From Geodermatophilus normandii (lineage in GTDB: Bacteria > Actinomycetota > Actinomycetes > Mycobacteriales > Geodermatophilaceae): 64,000 nucleotides of DNA. Shown here piece by piece: positions 1 to 9,600 of this stretch (positions are counted from its first letter, which is position 1; the number at the start of each line of letters is the position of its first letter). A program made the position numbers and the translations under genes. The notes under the pieces were generated by a model. That model did not search any database. It saw only the letters and a list, made by a program, of their open reading frames with translations, and was not told the DNA's origin. The stretch lies in contig NZ_QGTX01000001.1 of the NCBI RefSeq assembly GCF_003182485.1, forward strand, positions 2,682,001-2,746,000, written 5' to 3'.

Positions 1-549
1 CAGCACAGGTCGGAAGGAGGCCTCGTCGTGTACTGCTCGGATGCTGCGGACCTCGGTGGGGCCGAGGGAGACTCCACCAAGCAGATCGACCAGATCGTCA
101 GCGGGCTGTGCCTGCCGCCCCTCTCCATCGCCGCTGCTCGCTACACCTACAACGAGCCGCCGCGGGTGAGGGCGGACCTGGAACGCCGATTCGCGGATGG
201 GGTTCTCGACGCATTGGTTGCGATCCGCTGCCTCGATGAAGGTGTTGACATTCCGAGCATGCGAACAGCGATCATCATGGCCTCCACCACCAACCCCAGG
301 CAGTTCGTCCAGCGGCGAGGCCGCGTCTTGCGCCGCTTTCCCGGGAAGGACAAAGCGACCATCTACGACCTCGTCGTGATTCCAGGAGACCCGGCGGAGC
401 TGCCGCCCGACGTCTTCAATGTCGAGCGTCGGATCTTCCGGAGAGAACTGATGCGAGTCGTCGAGTTCGCGCGACACGCCGAGAACTCAACGGAGGTCCT
501 GCACGACCTGCTCGAGTTGCGAGCGGCCTGGAATTGTCTCGACATCTAG
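1..549 (+). CDS. DEAD/DEAH helicase C-terminus (Dnd-type restriction helicase), 5' end outside window
   Basis: The frame is open from the first base, so only the last 182 codons are seen. The visible part is helicase domain 2 of an SF2 enzyme: a motif V-like segment (LDEGVDIPSMRTA) and a motif VI arginine finger (QFVQRRGRVLRR) followed by a YDLVV segment. This pattern is typical of the helicases encoded with DNA phosphorothioation (Dnd) modification and restriction genes. That assignment rests mainly on the next genes, a DndD-like ATPase and a Dnd-associated protein 4-like product. It probably acts in ATP-driven recognition or cleavage of DNA lacking the sulfur mark (inference). It ends 9 bp before the next start, so it is the first visible gene of an operon. 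GC content is visibly lower than in most of the window, suggesting horizontal transfer. Confidence 0.75.
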   Translation, partial: QHRSEGGLVVYCSDAADLGGAEGDSTKQIDQIVSGLCLPPLSIAAARYTYNEPPRVRADLERRFADGVLDALVAIRCLDEGVDIPSMRTAIIMASTTNPRQFVQRRGRVLRRFPGKDKATIYDLVVIPGDPAELPPDVFNVERRIFRRELMRVVEFARHAENSTEVLHDLLELRAAWNCLDI

Positions 550-558
550 GGAGGGAAC

Positions 559-735
559 ATGTCAGACGCGTCATCTACGGCTGAAGAGGTTGCGCGCATA
601 TTCAAGTCGCTCGACGTGGACGCGCAGCGAGTGCTCCAGGTGGTCATCAGGATCGAGCATGAGCACTTGCACTTAGGGCGACCGCACGGCATCGCGGGCG
701 AACTGCAGAGCGCAATCGAGAGGGCAATCCAGTGA
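559..735 (+). CDS. small hypothetical protein (58 aa) in Dnd-type operon
   Basis: A 58-codon frame starts with ATG behind a strong AGGGAGGGAAC ribosome site and ends in a GTGA overlap (732-735) with the DndD-like gene, so translation of the two is probably coupled. The product is acidic at the N-terminus, likely helical, and carries a histidine-rich stretch (EHEHLHLGRPH). No family is recognised. Its position between the helicase and the SMC-like ATPase suggests a small accessory subunit of the same system. The support for it being a gene is the good ribosome site, the tight packing and the conserved operon geometry. Confidence 0.6.
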   Translation: MSDASSTAEEVARIFKSLDVDAQRVLQVVIRIEHEHLHLGRPHGIAGELQSAIERAIQ

Positions 736-2831
736 GGCTCATTGAACTGCGGATGCGCAACTTTCGTCAATTCGAGGGCCAGCACGTCCTGGCGTTAGCG
801 CCGGATGGGTCCCGGAATGTAACCGTAGTGTACGGAGCCAATGGTGCTGGCAAGACCACATTGCTCAACGCCTTCACCTGGTGTCTCTATGGTGAACTCA
901 GTCGCGACTTCATGTACCCGGACCGCCTGCTGAGTGACTCCTTGTGGAACGGAATGCCTGTCGGGCAGACCGAATCGGCTGTGGTGGGCCTCGACTTCGA
1001 GCATGAAGGTGACCACTTCACCCTCACTCGAACAGCTCGAGTCGCGAAGATCAGCAGCGATGCGGTGCAGAAGCCGGTGGTGCAGGCTCATCTCGTTCGA
1101 CGTTCCATCGACGGGGCGATCGACGTGAACAACCCGAACGACTTCGTGGATACGGTGCTACCCAAGCGGTTGCACCATTTCTTCTTCCTCAACGGCGAGC
1201 GCTTCGAGCACCTACTCAGTGCGGACGCGTTTGTGGACATCGAGACCGCCATCAAGACGATCCTCGGTATCGAGATCATCGAGCGAGGGGTGGCTCATCT
1301 CAAGGATGTTGAAAAGCGTCTGAGCGCTGCCTACCGAAAGTTGGGCAACGCGCAAGAGGCGCAGATCCTGAACCGCCTGGAGGACGCGCAGGGGCGCTTG
1401 GAGCGGGTGCAGGAGCAGCAGCGGACGAACGAGATGAAGGCTCGGCATGCGGGCGAGGAGATCTCACGTCTTGACGAGCGATTGCGTGAACTCGAGGGGT
1501 CGCGGCGCCTTCAACAGGATCGGGACAGGCTGACTGCTCAGTACACCGCAGATGAGGAGAGGCGTAAATCTGCTCTGGCGCGCAGGCTGGATCTGATCGG
1601 ACAGCGTGGCTTCCTCCCCTTCGTGGCGGAGGCAGGGGAGCACGTGTGCGCCAAGTACCAGGAGATGCGCGAGAAGCGCGAGATTCCACGGCCTGTGAAG
1701 ACGCAGTTCATCGACGACATCCTCGAACACGGCGAATGCGTGTGTGGAACAGACGTCAGCGCGGACGGTCCGGCACGAAGGAAGCTGGAGTCGTGGCGGT
1801 CGAAGGCCGGCAAGCCCGAACTGGAGGAGGCCTGGACTGCGCTTGGGGCAAAGGTTGCCGAGTGGCCGCTATTCCACCTACCGGAGCTCCGTAAACAGCT
1901 GGACGACATGGATGCCGAGGTTGCCCGACGAACGGCATCGATGAGCTCCGTGCGTCAGGAGCTCAGTGAGTTGTCCCGCAAGCTCGGTGAGGCGGACGAG
2001 GAGGACATCCGAGGCCTTGAGGCCCGTCGGGCACACGCTGGTCGGGACCGCGATGAGCTGTTGAAGCAAGCAGGGGAGCTCAAGCGCGATCTCAAGGCAG
2101 CTGAGTCGGACCTCCAAAAGGCGCAGGTGGATCTACGAATGGCGGAGGCCGCCAACAAGGAAGCGGCCATAGCTCAACGTCGGGTGCTGGCGACGGAAGA
2201 CGTCAGGCGCGCCCTCGAGACGATGCGCGGGCTGAGGACCCGTGACGTGCGTGAGGAGCTGGATTCACGCATCAAGAGCGTGTTCTCCCAGGTGGTCAAG
2301 AAGCGTCAGGTCCCGCAACTCTCCGAGTCGTTCGAGCTCCTCCTCCAGGAGGAAGTCAACGGACAATGGGTGCCGAAGGCGATGAGCACAGGTGAGGCTC
2401 AGGTGCTCACCTTGTCGTTTGTGGGCGGATTGGCTGACCAGGCTCGCGCCACGTACGCGACCCGCAAAGCGGCACAGGCCAATCCACTCGTCAGCGCGTC
2501 TGGCGGCATCTTCCCCTTCGTCGCCGATGCCATCTTCGGAACACTCGATGAGAGCTTTCGCCGGGAGGTGACTCGTCTCCTCCCGAACCTGGCACCACAG
2601 GTGGTGCTGTTCCTATCCAAGGCCCAGTCGGCAGGCGAAGTCCGGGCACAGCTGGAGGAGAGGGTTGGCGCAGTCGGGTTGATCACGTCTGTCATGTCCC
2701 GCTCTGACGTCCAAGGCGAATCGATCACCTTGGATGGACGGGAGTACCCGTACGTGTCGGTGGACCGAGGTGCTGTCGCTGACACCTCCTCGCTCACCAT
2801 GGTCAAGGCTCCGGAGAGCGTCCATGTCTGA
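732..2831 (+). CDS. DndD-like SMC/RecN-type AAA ATPase
   Basis: This 699-residue ATPase has a Walker A motif (GANGAGKT, residues 35-42) behind an N-terminal MRLIELRMRNFRQF strand typical of SMC/RecF-type ATPases. A HHFFFLNGERFEHL segment corresponds to the FFFxGE motif of DndD proteins. A long central coiled coil is interrupted by a cysteine hairpin (CVCG, about residue 337), like a Rad50 hook. The C-terminal head carries MSTGEAQVLTLSFVGGL (signature-like) and a Walker B-like stretch (FVADAIFGTLD). DndD ATPases work with DndC and DndE in phosphorothioate DNA modification; no dndB, dndC or dndE is inside the window, so they would lie upstream or be absent. GTG start overlaps the previous gene; the end overlaps the next by 8 bp. 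A non-Dnd SMC-like defence ATPase is the alternative. Confidence 0.72.
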   Translation: MRLIELRMRNFRQFEGQHVLALAPDGSRNVTVVYGANGAGKTTLLNAFTWCLYGELSRDFMYPDRLLSDSLWNGMPVGQTESAVVGLDFEHEGDHFTLTRTARVAKISSDAVQKPVVQAHLVRRSIDGAIDVNNPNDFVDTVLPKRLHHFFFLNGERFEHLLSADAFVDIETAIKTILGIEIIERGVAHLKDVEKRLSAAYRKLGNAQEAQILNRLEDAQGRLERVQEQQRTNEMKARHAGEEISRLDERLRELEGSRRLQQDRDRLTAQYTADEERRKSALARRLDLIGQRGFLPFVAEAGEHVCAKYQEMREKREIPRPVKTQFIDDILEHGECVCGTDVSADGPARRKLESWRSKAGKPELEEAWTALGAKVAEWPLFHLPELRKQLDDMDAEVARRTASMSSVRQELSELSRKLGEADEEDIRGLEARRAHAGRDRDELLKQAGELKRDLKAAESDLQKAQVDLRMAEAANKEAAIAQRRVLATEDVRRALETMRGLRTRDVREELDSRIKSVFSQVVKKRQVPQLSESFELLLQEEVNGQWVPKAMSTGEAQVLTLSFVGGLADQARATYATRKAAQANPLVSASGGIFPFVADAIFGTLDESFRREVTRLLPNLAPQVVLFLSKAQSAGEVRAQLEERVGAVGLITSVMSRSDVQGESITLDGREYPYVSVDRGAVADTSSLTMVKAPESVHV

Positions 2832-3300
2832 CATCGGTGGGACCTCGGTGCGACGAGCCGCCGACAAGGCGGAACTACTCGACACGCTGCTCAGAAGCAA
2901 GGACGGAGGAGCTTTCGGCACGTACCGCGACGCACTCGTCTTCGCCGCAGCTGTGGGCTGGCGACACCGTCGCAAGCAGCCGGTCGAAGGCAACGCCGGC
3001 CCCATCGATTGGGGCACCATGATCAACAGATTCGGAACCGAGCAATTAGTTGACGTACTGGCCTTCGAGGACTCCGGCGATGTGGACATCCTCGCCCCCA
3101 GCCGATTGCCGGAACGCGTGAGGACATTCGAGTCCTACGCGAACGGGGGACTCGAGGTCATCAGCGAGCTGATGGGTGTGAAGGCTCTTTCGGGTGCCGA
3201 AGCTGTGTACGAGCTGTTGCGGGAGGCGCTGGACGACCACCATGTGGATGCGACCGATGGGCCAGACCTGAGGGACCTAGGCAGGGCGCTCGGTTTGTAG
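2824..3300 (+). CDS. DNA phosphorothioation-associated protein 4-like
   Basis: A 158-residue protein with the pattern FGTYRDALVFAAAVGWRHRR and an IDWGTMINRFGTEQL stretch, which I recognise as resembling the Dnd-associated protein 4 family found in phosphorothioation-dependent restriction loci. No catalytic motif is visible. The ATG lies inside the last codons of the DndD-like gene (8-bp overlap), so it belongs to the same transcript. It is the last gene of the island and is followed by a strong hairpin. The biochemical role of the family is not established. Confidence in the family name is moderate because it rests on recalled motif similarity. Confidence 0.6.
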   Translation: MSDIGGTSVRRAADKAELLDTLLRSKDGGAFGTYRDALVFAAAVGWRHRRKQPVEGNAGPIDWGTMINRFGTEQLVDVLAFEDSGDVDILAPSRLPERVRTFESYANGGLEVISELMGVKALSGAEAVYELLREALDDHHVDATDGPDLRDLGRALGL

Positions 3301-3317
3301 TCTCAGGTCGAGTTCGT

Positions 3318-3351
3318 CGGGCGGTCACATGTCGAGCCATGTGGCCGCCCG
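3318..3351. terminator. strong hairpin between convergent genes
   Basis: Inverted repeat with 14-base arms (CGGGCGGTCACATG and CATGTGGCCGCCCG, one G-U pair) and a 6-base loop. It sits between the Dnd-type operon (plus) and the helicase gene (minus) and can terminate both. Confidence 0.75.
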
Positions 3352-3435
3352 ACGCACGTACGTCGCTGCGACGAAGGGCTTCGGCGCCACCCGTGCGGAA
3401 GGCACATTGCGGAGCTGGCTGACGACCAGTGGTGG

Positions 3436-5784
3436 TCACGCCACCTTGGCAGCGTGGAAGACGTCGGCCGGCAGGGCGTGGTCCAGCTGCCACAGGATGC
3501 GCATGGGGCGCTCGCCGGTGTGGGACACGTAGGTCATCGGCCCGGCGTACAGGTAGGGCGGCGTGCCGAGCGTCCCGTCCGCCGTCTTGGACTCGCGGAC
3601 GAACAGGTGCACCGACGTGCCCATCTCCCGATGAGTGATGTAACGCTGCCCTGTCGTGGACCGCTCCGCCGTCGCGTTCTGCGACTCCCACTGGAAGAGC
3701 GTCGGCGTGATGGCGTGGTCGGCGTACATCGTGGTGGGGGAGAAGTGCGCCTCCGTCTTCTGCAGCGTTACGAAGAAGACGTCGGCGCGATCGCCCGGCA
3801 CCCAGCGCACGCCGGAGCCCCAGGTGCCGTTGAGGTCCTCGAGCCCAAAGGCCGCCAGTGCCTCGTCGCGGCTGTAGCGCGCATGGAGGTGCAGCGGTCT
3901 GTCGCCGGCCTCGCTCAGCGGGCGAGCCACCCGGTGGATCCGTTCGTGCAGGACGTCGCTCAGGTCGACGAGTTCATCGGCGCGGCCCCGGTTGGCGAGC
4001 AGTCGAGCGAGCGAGGTCTCCATGCTGCTGAACGGCGTCCGCGAGCCGAACAGCGAGAAGTGCAGCATCGCGGCCAGCCGCCGCAGTCGCGCGCTGGCCT
4101 GGGCGGCGTCCGGCCGCGTGGTCGACTGGAAGAACCGCAACCGCTCGAGGTCGTCGACGTGCAGCATGCGGCCGAGCGCCCCACCGAGCGCGGCGTCGTC
4201 CGGGCCGGGAGTGTCCTCGACCCAGCCGGCGGCGCGCTGCAGGTCCAGCCAGCTGCGACCGTTGCCGCGGTAGAGGTCCTCGAGCTCAACGCCCGTCTCC
4301 TCGAGGAAGTCAGCCAGCGACGGCGACTTCTCCCGCTTCGCCTCGCTGACCAGCCCCTTCCACGACACGCTCAGCGACTGCTTGATGTTGTCGAGGACGA
4401 TCCGCTGCGCCACACGGTCGAGCTCGATGTGGCACCCCGTCGGGAGAGTGGGGAAGCCCTGCTCGACGTCCCGCTGCACGCCTCGTCGCGAGCTGCCGGT
4501 CAGCGCGCGGAAGCGCAGGTCGAAGCGGAACTGCTTGTGCTGGGCGCCGATGAAGTCCAGGACGGTCAGGCAGGCCTTGTCCTCGGCCAGGCGCAGGCCG
4601 CGACCCAACTGCTGAAGGAACACCGTGGCGCTCTCCGTGGGGCGGAGGAAGAGCACGGTGTCGACAGTCGGGATGTCGAGGCCCTCGTTGAACAGGTCGA
4701 CGGCGAAGAGGACGTTGACCGTCCGGTCGCGTAGCGCGGCCAGAGCCGCCGCCCGATCTTCTCGAGACGACGTCGACGTCACCGCGAGGCTCGGGATGCC
4801 GGCCCGGGTGAACCGGTCGGCCATGTACTGCGCGTGCTGGACGCTCACGCAGAACCCGAGGGCGCGCATCCGGCCGGGGTCCTCCACCTTGTCCTTCACC
4901 GCCTGCAGCACCAGCCGGACGCGGTGGTCGTCGCCGGTGTAGACGTTAGTCAGCTCGGTGGTGTCGTAACCGCGGCCGCGCTTCCACCGCAGTTGGTCAA
5001 GCGCGACGTCGTCGTGAATGCCGAAGTACTGGAACGGAGCGAGGAGGTTCTGCTCGAGTGCCTCCCACAGCCGCAGCTCGACGGCGGTGCGTCCGTCGAA
5101 CCAGGTGCGGACGTCGGCGCCGTCTGTGCGCTCGGGCGTCGCCGTCAGCCCAAGTAGGACGGTCGGCTTGAGGTGCTCGAGCAGCCGCCGATAGGTGGCC
5201 GCCTCCGCGTGGTGGAACTCGTCGACGATGACTACGTCGAAATGCGTGGGATCGAGCTCGTCGAGGTTGAGCTGGTTGAGCGACTGGACGGAACCGAACA
5301 CGTGCCGCCACTCGCCGGGCCGTTGGCCGCCCACGAACAGCTCGCCGAAGTCCCCCTGGCGCAGGACGTGCCGGAACGTCGACAGGCTCTGGGTCAGCAG
5401 CTCCTCGCGGTGGGCGACGAACAGGAGGCGATCGACCATGCCGCTGTCGCGCAGGCGCCGGTAGTCCAGCGCGGAGACGACCGTCTTGCCGGTTCCGGTC
5501 GCCATCACGACGAGGTTGCGCCAGCGGTTGTGGACGGTCCGCTCGGCGTCGAGTGCCTCGAGGATCTCCTGCTGGTAGCCGAACGGGCGGACGTCGAGGG
5601 TCGTGATCTCGATGGGGAGATCCGACGGGCCACCGCGCTCCGCGGCCAGTGCCTCGCGGAGCCGGTCGCCGTCGCGGTGCGGCTCGTAGGTCTCGAACGA
5701 CGGGTCGAGCCAGTAGCTGTCGAAGGTCTCGGCGAACGTGGTGAGCAGGTGCGCCTGCTCGACGTTGGACAGCCGCACGTTCAC
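3436..5784 (-). CDS. DEAD/DEAH helicase with DUF3427-type C-terminus (3' part of a split gene)
   Basis: An SF2 helicase of 782 residues: Walker A MATGTGKT (94-101), DEFH box (188-191), TATPER motif III (214-219), and motif VI QQLGRGLRLAEDK followed by a long C-terminal region of the DUF3427 type. In the usual family member these domains follow an N-terminal phospholipase D-like nuclease domain in one chain of about 1000 residues. Here that domain is the preceding ORF (5781-6539), and the join falls exactly at the conserved DGLEWNVR stretch: the first frame reads DGLE-stop and this one starts (V)NVRLSN. The GTG start and TGA stop overlap as GTGA. Either coupled translation yields two subunits, or a G has been lost from a TGG codon and the gene is frameshifted. 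Probable role: DNA translocation coupled to cleavage in defence or repair. Confidence 0.85.
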   Translation of the reverse strand: MNVRLSNVEQAHLLTTFAETFDSYWLDPSFETYEPHRDGDRLREALAAERGGPSDLPIEITTLDVRPFGYQQEILEALDAERTVHNRWRNLVVMATGTGKTVVSALDYRRLRDSGMVDRLLFVAHREELLTQSLSTFRHVLRQGDFGELFVGGQRPGEWRHVFGSVQSLNQLNLDELDPTHFDVVIVDEFHHAEAATYRRLLEHLKPTVLLGLTATPERTDGADVRTWFDGRTAVELRLWEALEQNLLAPFQYFGIHDDVALDQLRWKRGRGYDTTELTNVYTGDDHRVRLVLQAVKDKVEDPGRMRALGFCVSVQHAQYMADRFTRAGIPSLAVTSTSSREDRAAALAALRDRTVNVLFAVDLFNEGLDIPTVDTVLFLRPTESATVFLQQLGRGLRLAEDKACLTVLDFIGAQHKQFRFDLRFRALTGSSRRGVQRDVEQGFPTLPTGCHIELDRVAQRIVLDNIKQSLSVSWKGLVSEAKREKSPSLADFLEETGVELEDLYRGNGRSWLDLQRAAGWVEDTPGPDDAALGGALGRMLHVDDLERLRFFQSTTRPDAAQASARLRRLAAMLHFSLFGSRTPFSSMETSLARLLANRGRADELVDLSDVLHERIHRVARPLSEAGDRPLHLHARYSRDEALAAFGLEDLNGTWGSGVRWVPGDRADVFFVTLQKTEAHFSPTTMYADHAITPTLFQWESQNATAERSTTGQRYITHREMGTSVHLFVRESKTADGTLGTPPYLYAGPMTYVSHTGERPMRILWQLDHALPADVFHAAKVA

Positions 5785-6539
5785 TCGAGGCCGTCGGTCA
5801 GGGCGGTGCGGGAGAGGTTCGACGAGCCGACGTACGCCGTCGACAGCCCGGTGGCGCGGCGGAAGAGCCAGGCCTTGGCGTGCAGCCGGGTCGTCCGAGT
5901 CTCATAGGAGACCTTCACCTCGGCGCCCAGCTCGACCAGGCGGTCGAGGGCGCGCTGGTCGGTGGCGCCCATGTACGTGGTGGTGATGACGCGCAGCCGG
6001 CCGCCGCGCTCGCGCAGCTGGGTGAGCTGCTTCTCGATGACCCGCAGACCCTGCCACTTGATGAAGGCGCACAACAGGTCGACGGAGTCCGCGGAGGCCA
6101 GCTCGCGGGCGACCTCGAAGCCGATGCGCGGCTGACCGCGACCGTTGACCAGCAGGGCGCTGGTGGACATCGGGACGGCCGGTCGCTCCGGGAAGGTCGC
6201 CGGGCCGGGCGTGGGGGAGGGCTGGGCGACGGCCAGGAGCGTCCGCGGTGGCTCGACGACGGCGTCCTCGGGGGCGGCCGCGTCCGGAGCCAGTGCGGTG
6301 ATGGCCTTGACCATGTCGTTGGCCAACGCGACCTGGCGGCCGACCGCGGCCCGGTCGCTGCCGCCGGCGATGCGCAGGGCTCGCGATGCCAGCTCGGTGA
6401 TGTGGCGGGTCAGCGCCTCGTGCGCGTCGACGGGGTCGAGCTCACCGAGGGAGACGAGGTCGGCGTCCGTCCCGGCCAGTCGACCGTGCAGTTCATTCGT
6501 CAGCAGGTGCTCGTAGACGCCGGGCGTCAGGTCTCCCAC
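5781..6539 (-). CDS. phospholipase D-like nuclease domain protein (5' part of a split helicase gene)
   Basis: The 252-residue product ends with a PLD-type active-site segment LHAKAWLFRR followed by AYVGSSNLS, the HxK motif and the downstream GSSN element used by PLD-family nucleases, and a second helix-strand region (ELASADSVDLLCAFIKWQGLRV) typical of the N-terminal part of DUF3427 helicases. The first 60 residues are the helical start of that family. GTG start. It stops at the point where the helicase part begins, four bases overlapping. See the helicase entry for the single-base interpretation. Acting alone it would be an unusual stand-alone PLD nuclease subunit; a restored frame would give one PLD-helicase-DUF3427 enzyme. 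Confidence 0.8.
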   Translation of the reverse strand: MGDLTPGVYEHLLTNELHGRLAGTDADLVSLGELDPVDAHEALTRHITELASRALRIAGGSDRAAVGRQVALANDMVKAITALAPDAAAPEDAVVEPPRTLLAVAQPSPTPGPATFPERPAVPMSTSALLVNGRGQPRIGFEVARELASADSVDLLCAFIKWQGLRVIEKQLTQLRERGGRLRVITTTYMGATDQRALDRLVELGAEVKVSYETRTTRLHAKAWLFRRATGLSTAYVGSSNLSRTALTDGLE

Positions 6540-6651
6540 GGACGCACGGTAACCGGAACGGGACCGTCAGCTGGTTAAGCCACCGGTGAGGACGTCACGT
6601 CTCACCGCATCAACCAATGTGGCCGCGCTCAACCCCAAGAGTCGTCGCCGG

Positions 6652-9600
6652 CTACACCACGACGGCTGTCCGGGGGTGTAGGAAGGCGATCCGCGTACCA
6701 ACGCGGGTGGACGCGACCGCGTCCTCGATCATGGACGCGTAGGCCTTGAGCTGGGGGCGGTAGTACTGGGCGCGCGCGGCGATGGCCTCGGCCGGTATGG
6801 CGTCGGTCTTGTAGTCGACCACCACCAGCGAGCCGTCGTCCTCGCGGTAGACGAGGTCGACGTAGCCCTCGAGCACCGTCCCGTCGTCCTGCACCGTGCC
6901 GACGTACATCTCCCGCCAGTGCTCCCGCACGGCTGCGCGCTGGACGACGTCCGTGGACAGCGCTGAATGCACCAGCGCCGTCACCACGTCGGCGTGACTC
7001 TCGACGCCCTCGGCGACGCACTGGGCGGCCACCGCGTCCTCGAGCCCGGTACCGGTGGCCAGGTCGACCGACTGCAGCACCCCGTGGACTGCCCGCCCGA
7101 TCGCCGTCCCGTACCGGCCCTTCGACCACGCCGGCAGCTCGACGTTGACCGGTCCCTTGGCGCGACCCGGCGGTTCCGCCTCCGCTGCGAGGGCGACCTC
7201 CGGCTCCGTTCCCTCGAGCCCCGACGCCGACACGGCCGACGTGAGCGCACTGGCCACCCGGACCTCGTTGAGCCCGGCGAGCCACTCCTCGTAGTCCTGC
7301 GGCGTCCTGGGCGCTGAGGCCGGGACGCGCACGCGGTGGCCGTCGAGCAATTGAGCGACCGACCATGTCCCCGCTCCCTCGACCGCTCGCCCCTCGTTGG
7401 TGAGGAGGCGTGCGGCCGACTGGGTCTTGTAGCCGTCGCACCGGTGCAGCGACACGACCAGGTGGTCGCGTGCCCGGGTCGCCGCCACGTACAGCAGACG
7501 GCGCCGCTCCCGGTCGTCCATCTGCTCGTCCACCGGCGCCGCGGCGGCGAAGTCACCGGTCGTCACGTCCTTGCGGAGCGACACCGCGTATCCGCCCGCG
7601 GCCGGCCACAGCACCCGGACGCCAGAACCGCGCCGCGGCGCCGCCGTCATGCCGCTCATGACGACGATCGGGAACTCGAGGCCCTTGGCCGCGTGGATCG
7701 TCATCACCCGCACCGCGCTGGCGTCAGTCTCGGGCAGCGCCGCCTCGACCACGCGCGAGGACTCCTCGCCCTGCTGCGCGGCCCAGGTCAGGTAGGCGCG
7801 CAGCCCGCCGTGCTCCGACTCCGACCACGCCCGCGCCTGGTCGACGACGAAGCGGAGCCGGCGCCACTGGTCGCGGGCGCGCGGCCCGGGCGCTGCCACC
7901 TCGAGCATCCGCCGGTCCGTGACCAGCGCGGTGAGCACCTCGCTGGGCGCCATCCACCGGGATCGGTGGTGCAGCCGACGCAGGTAGCTCAGCGCCCGCG
8001 CCACGGGGTGGTCCGCGCGGGCGGCGTCCTCGGGGGCCAGCAGGTGGAACGACCCGCCGTCGCGCTTCCAGGTCCACAGGTCGTCGTCGCCGCAGCCGAA
8101 CAGCGGCGAGCGCAGTGCGGTCACGAGGGCGAAGGCGTCACTCGGGTCGGCGACGGCGCGGGTGGCCGCCAGCAGGTCACGGACCTCCTGCGCCTCGTAC
8201 ACCAGGGAGCTCGCCTCGGCCCGGTACGGGATGCCGGTGGCGTCGAGGGCGTCCTCGAGCGCCTCCAGCGACGTCCGCGACGGCACCAGGACCGCGACGT
8301 CGTCGAGCCGGGCGGCGCGCCACTCGCCGCTGGTCGAGTCCTTGACCGGCCACTGCTCGGCGATCGCCCGCTGGATGCTCCCGGCGACGTCCGCTGCCTC
8401 GCGCCTCCTCAGCTCCTGGGCCGAGACCTTGCCGGGGTGCTCCTCGGCGCCGAGGACCACGACCGCCGGCGCCTCGCCCTGCGGCTCGCGGTGGGCGTCG
8501 AGTGGGGTGTAGGCCGGCTGCGCGTCCTCCTCGGCGGTGATCAGTCGGCCGAAGACGGCGTTGACCCACGAGACGACGGGCTCGACCGTCCGGAAGTTGG
8601 TCGTCAGGTCGACCCGGCCGCGGAGCACCTCCTGCGCCCGCAGGTACATCGCGATGTCGGCGCGCCGGAACCGGTAGATCGACTGCTTGGGGTCGCCGAC
8701 GACGAACAGCGAGCCCGGCGGGACGACGACGTCCTCCCAGCGGTCCTCCACGGCCCCGGCGCCACCGGCGATCCGCACCGCGAGCTCAATCTGGATCGGG
8801 TCGGTGTCCTGGAACTCGTCGAGCAGCAGCCGCTGGTAGCGGGACCCGAGTGCCGCCCGGACGTCCGCATCGCGGCGGAGGAGGTCCCGGGAGAGGACGA
8901 GCAGGTCGTGGAACTCCAGCCGCCCCTCGGCGCGCCGGCGGTCGGCGGCCTCGATGACCCCGGCGGCGATCCACCGGCTCAGCAGCCGCAGAGTCACCTC
9001 CACGACCTCGGTGACCAGCTCGGCGGCGTCCGCGAGCAGCTCCTTACAGCCGTCCTTCAGCTCGGTGAAGGCCACTTTGCCGCCCCAGTTGCCGGCCTGC
9101 CCGAAGCTGAGCTTGAGGCCGGCGGCCTCCCGGAGGATTTCGAGCCGCGCCTCGAACGTGGCGGCCGTCCCCAACCGCTCGCCCCAGGCGCCGAGGCCCC
9201 GCAGGTGGGGGAGGAACTTGTCGGCGTCGTCGGCGCACTCGTCGGCCCGAGCGGCCAGCTCGGCGGCGCGGGCGACCATGTCCTCGAGACCGCGCAGCTC
9301 GGCGGGTGAGGGAGCGTCTCCAGCGAGCACGCGCTCCTGGACGAGGTCCCAGTCGGCCGTGAAGAGCTTCGCCAGCGACCGCAGGTGGTCGAGTGTCACC
9401 CCGGCGGCCATCGCCAGTAGCAGCGGCTCGGCGACGGTGTCGTCGTCGAGCAGGCGGCGACGCTGCTCGGCCCACCGTTCCTCGAAGGCCACGGCCGAGC
9501 TGAGCTCGTCGGCGACCTCGATGAGCGGCGGGAGCCCGGCCTCGATCGGATGCTCGCCGAGGATCCGCTGGGCGAAGGAGTGCAGGGTGCCGATCGCCGC

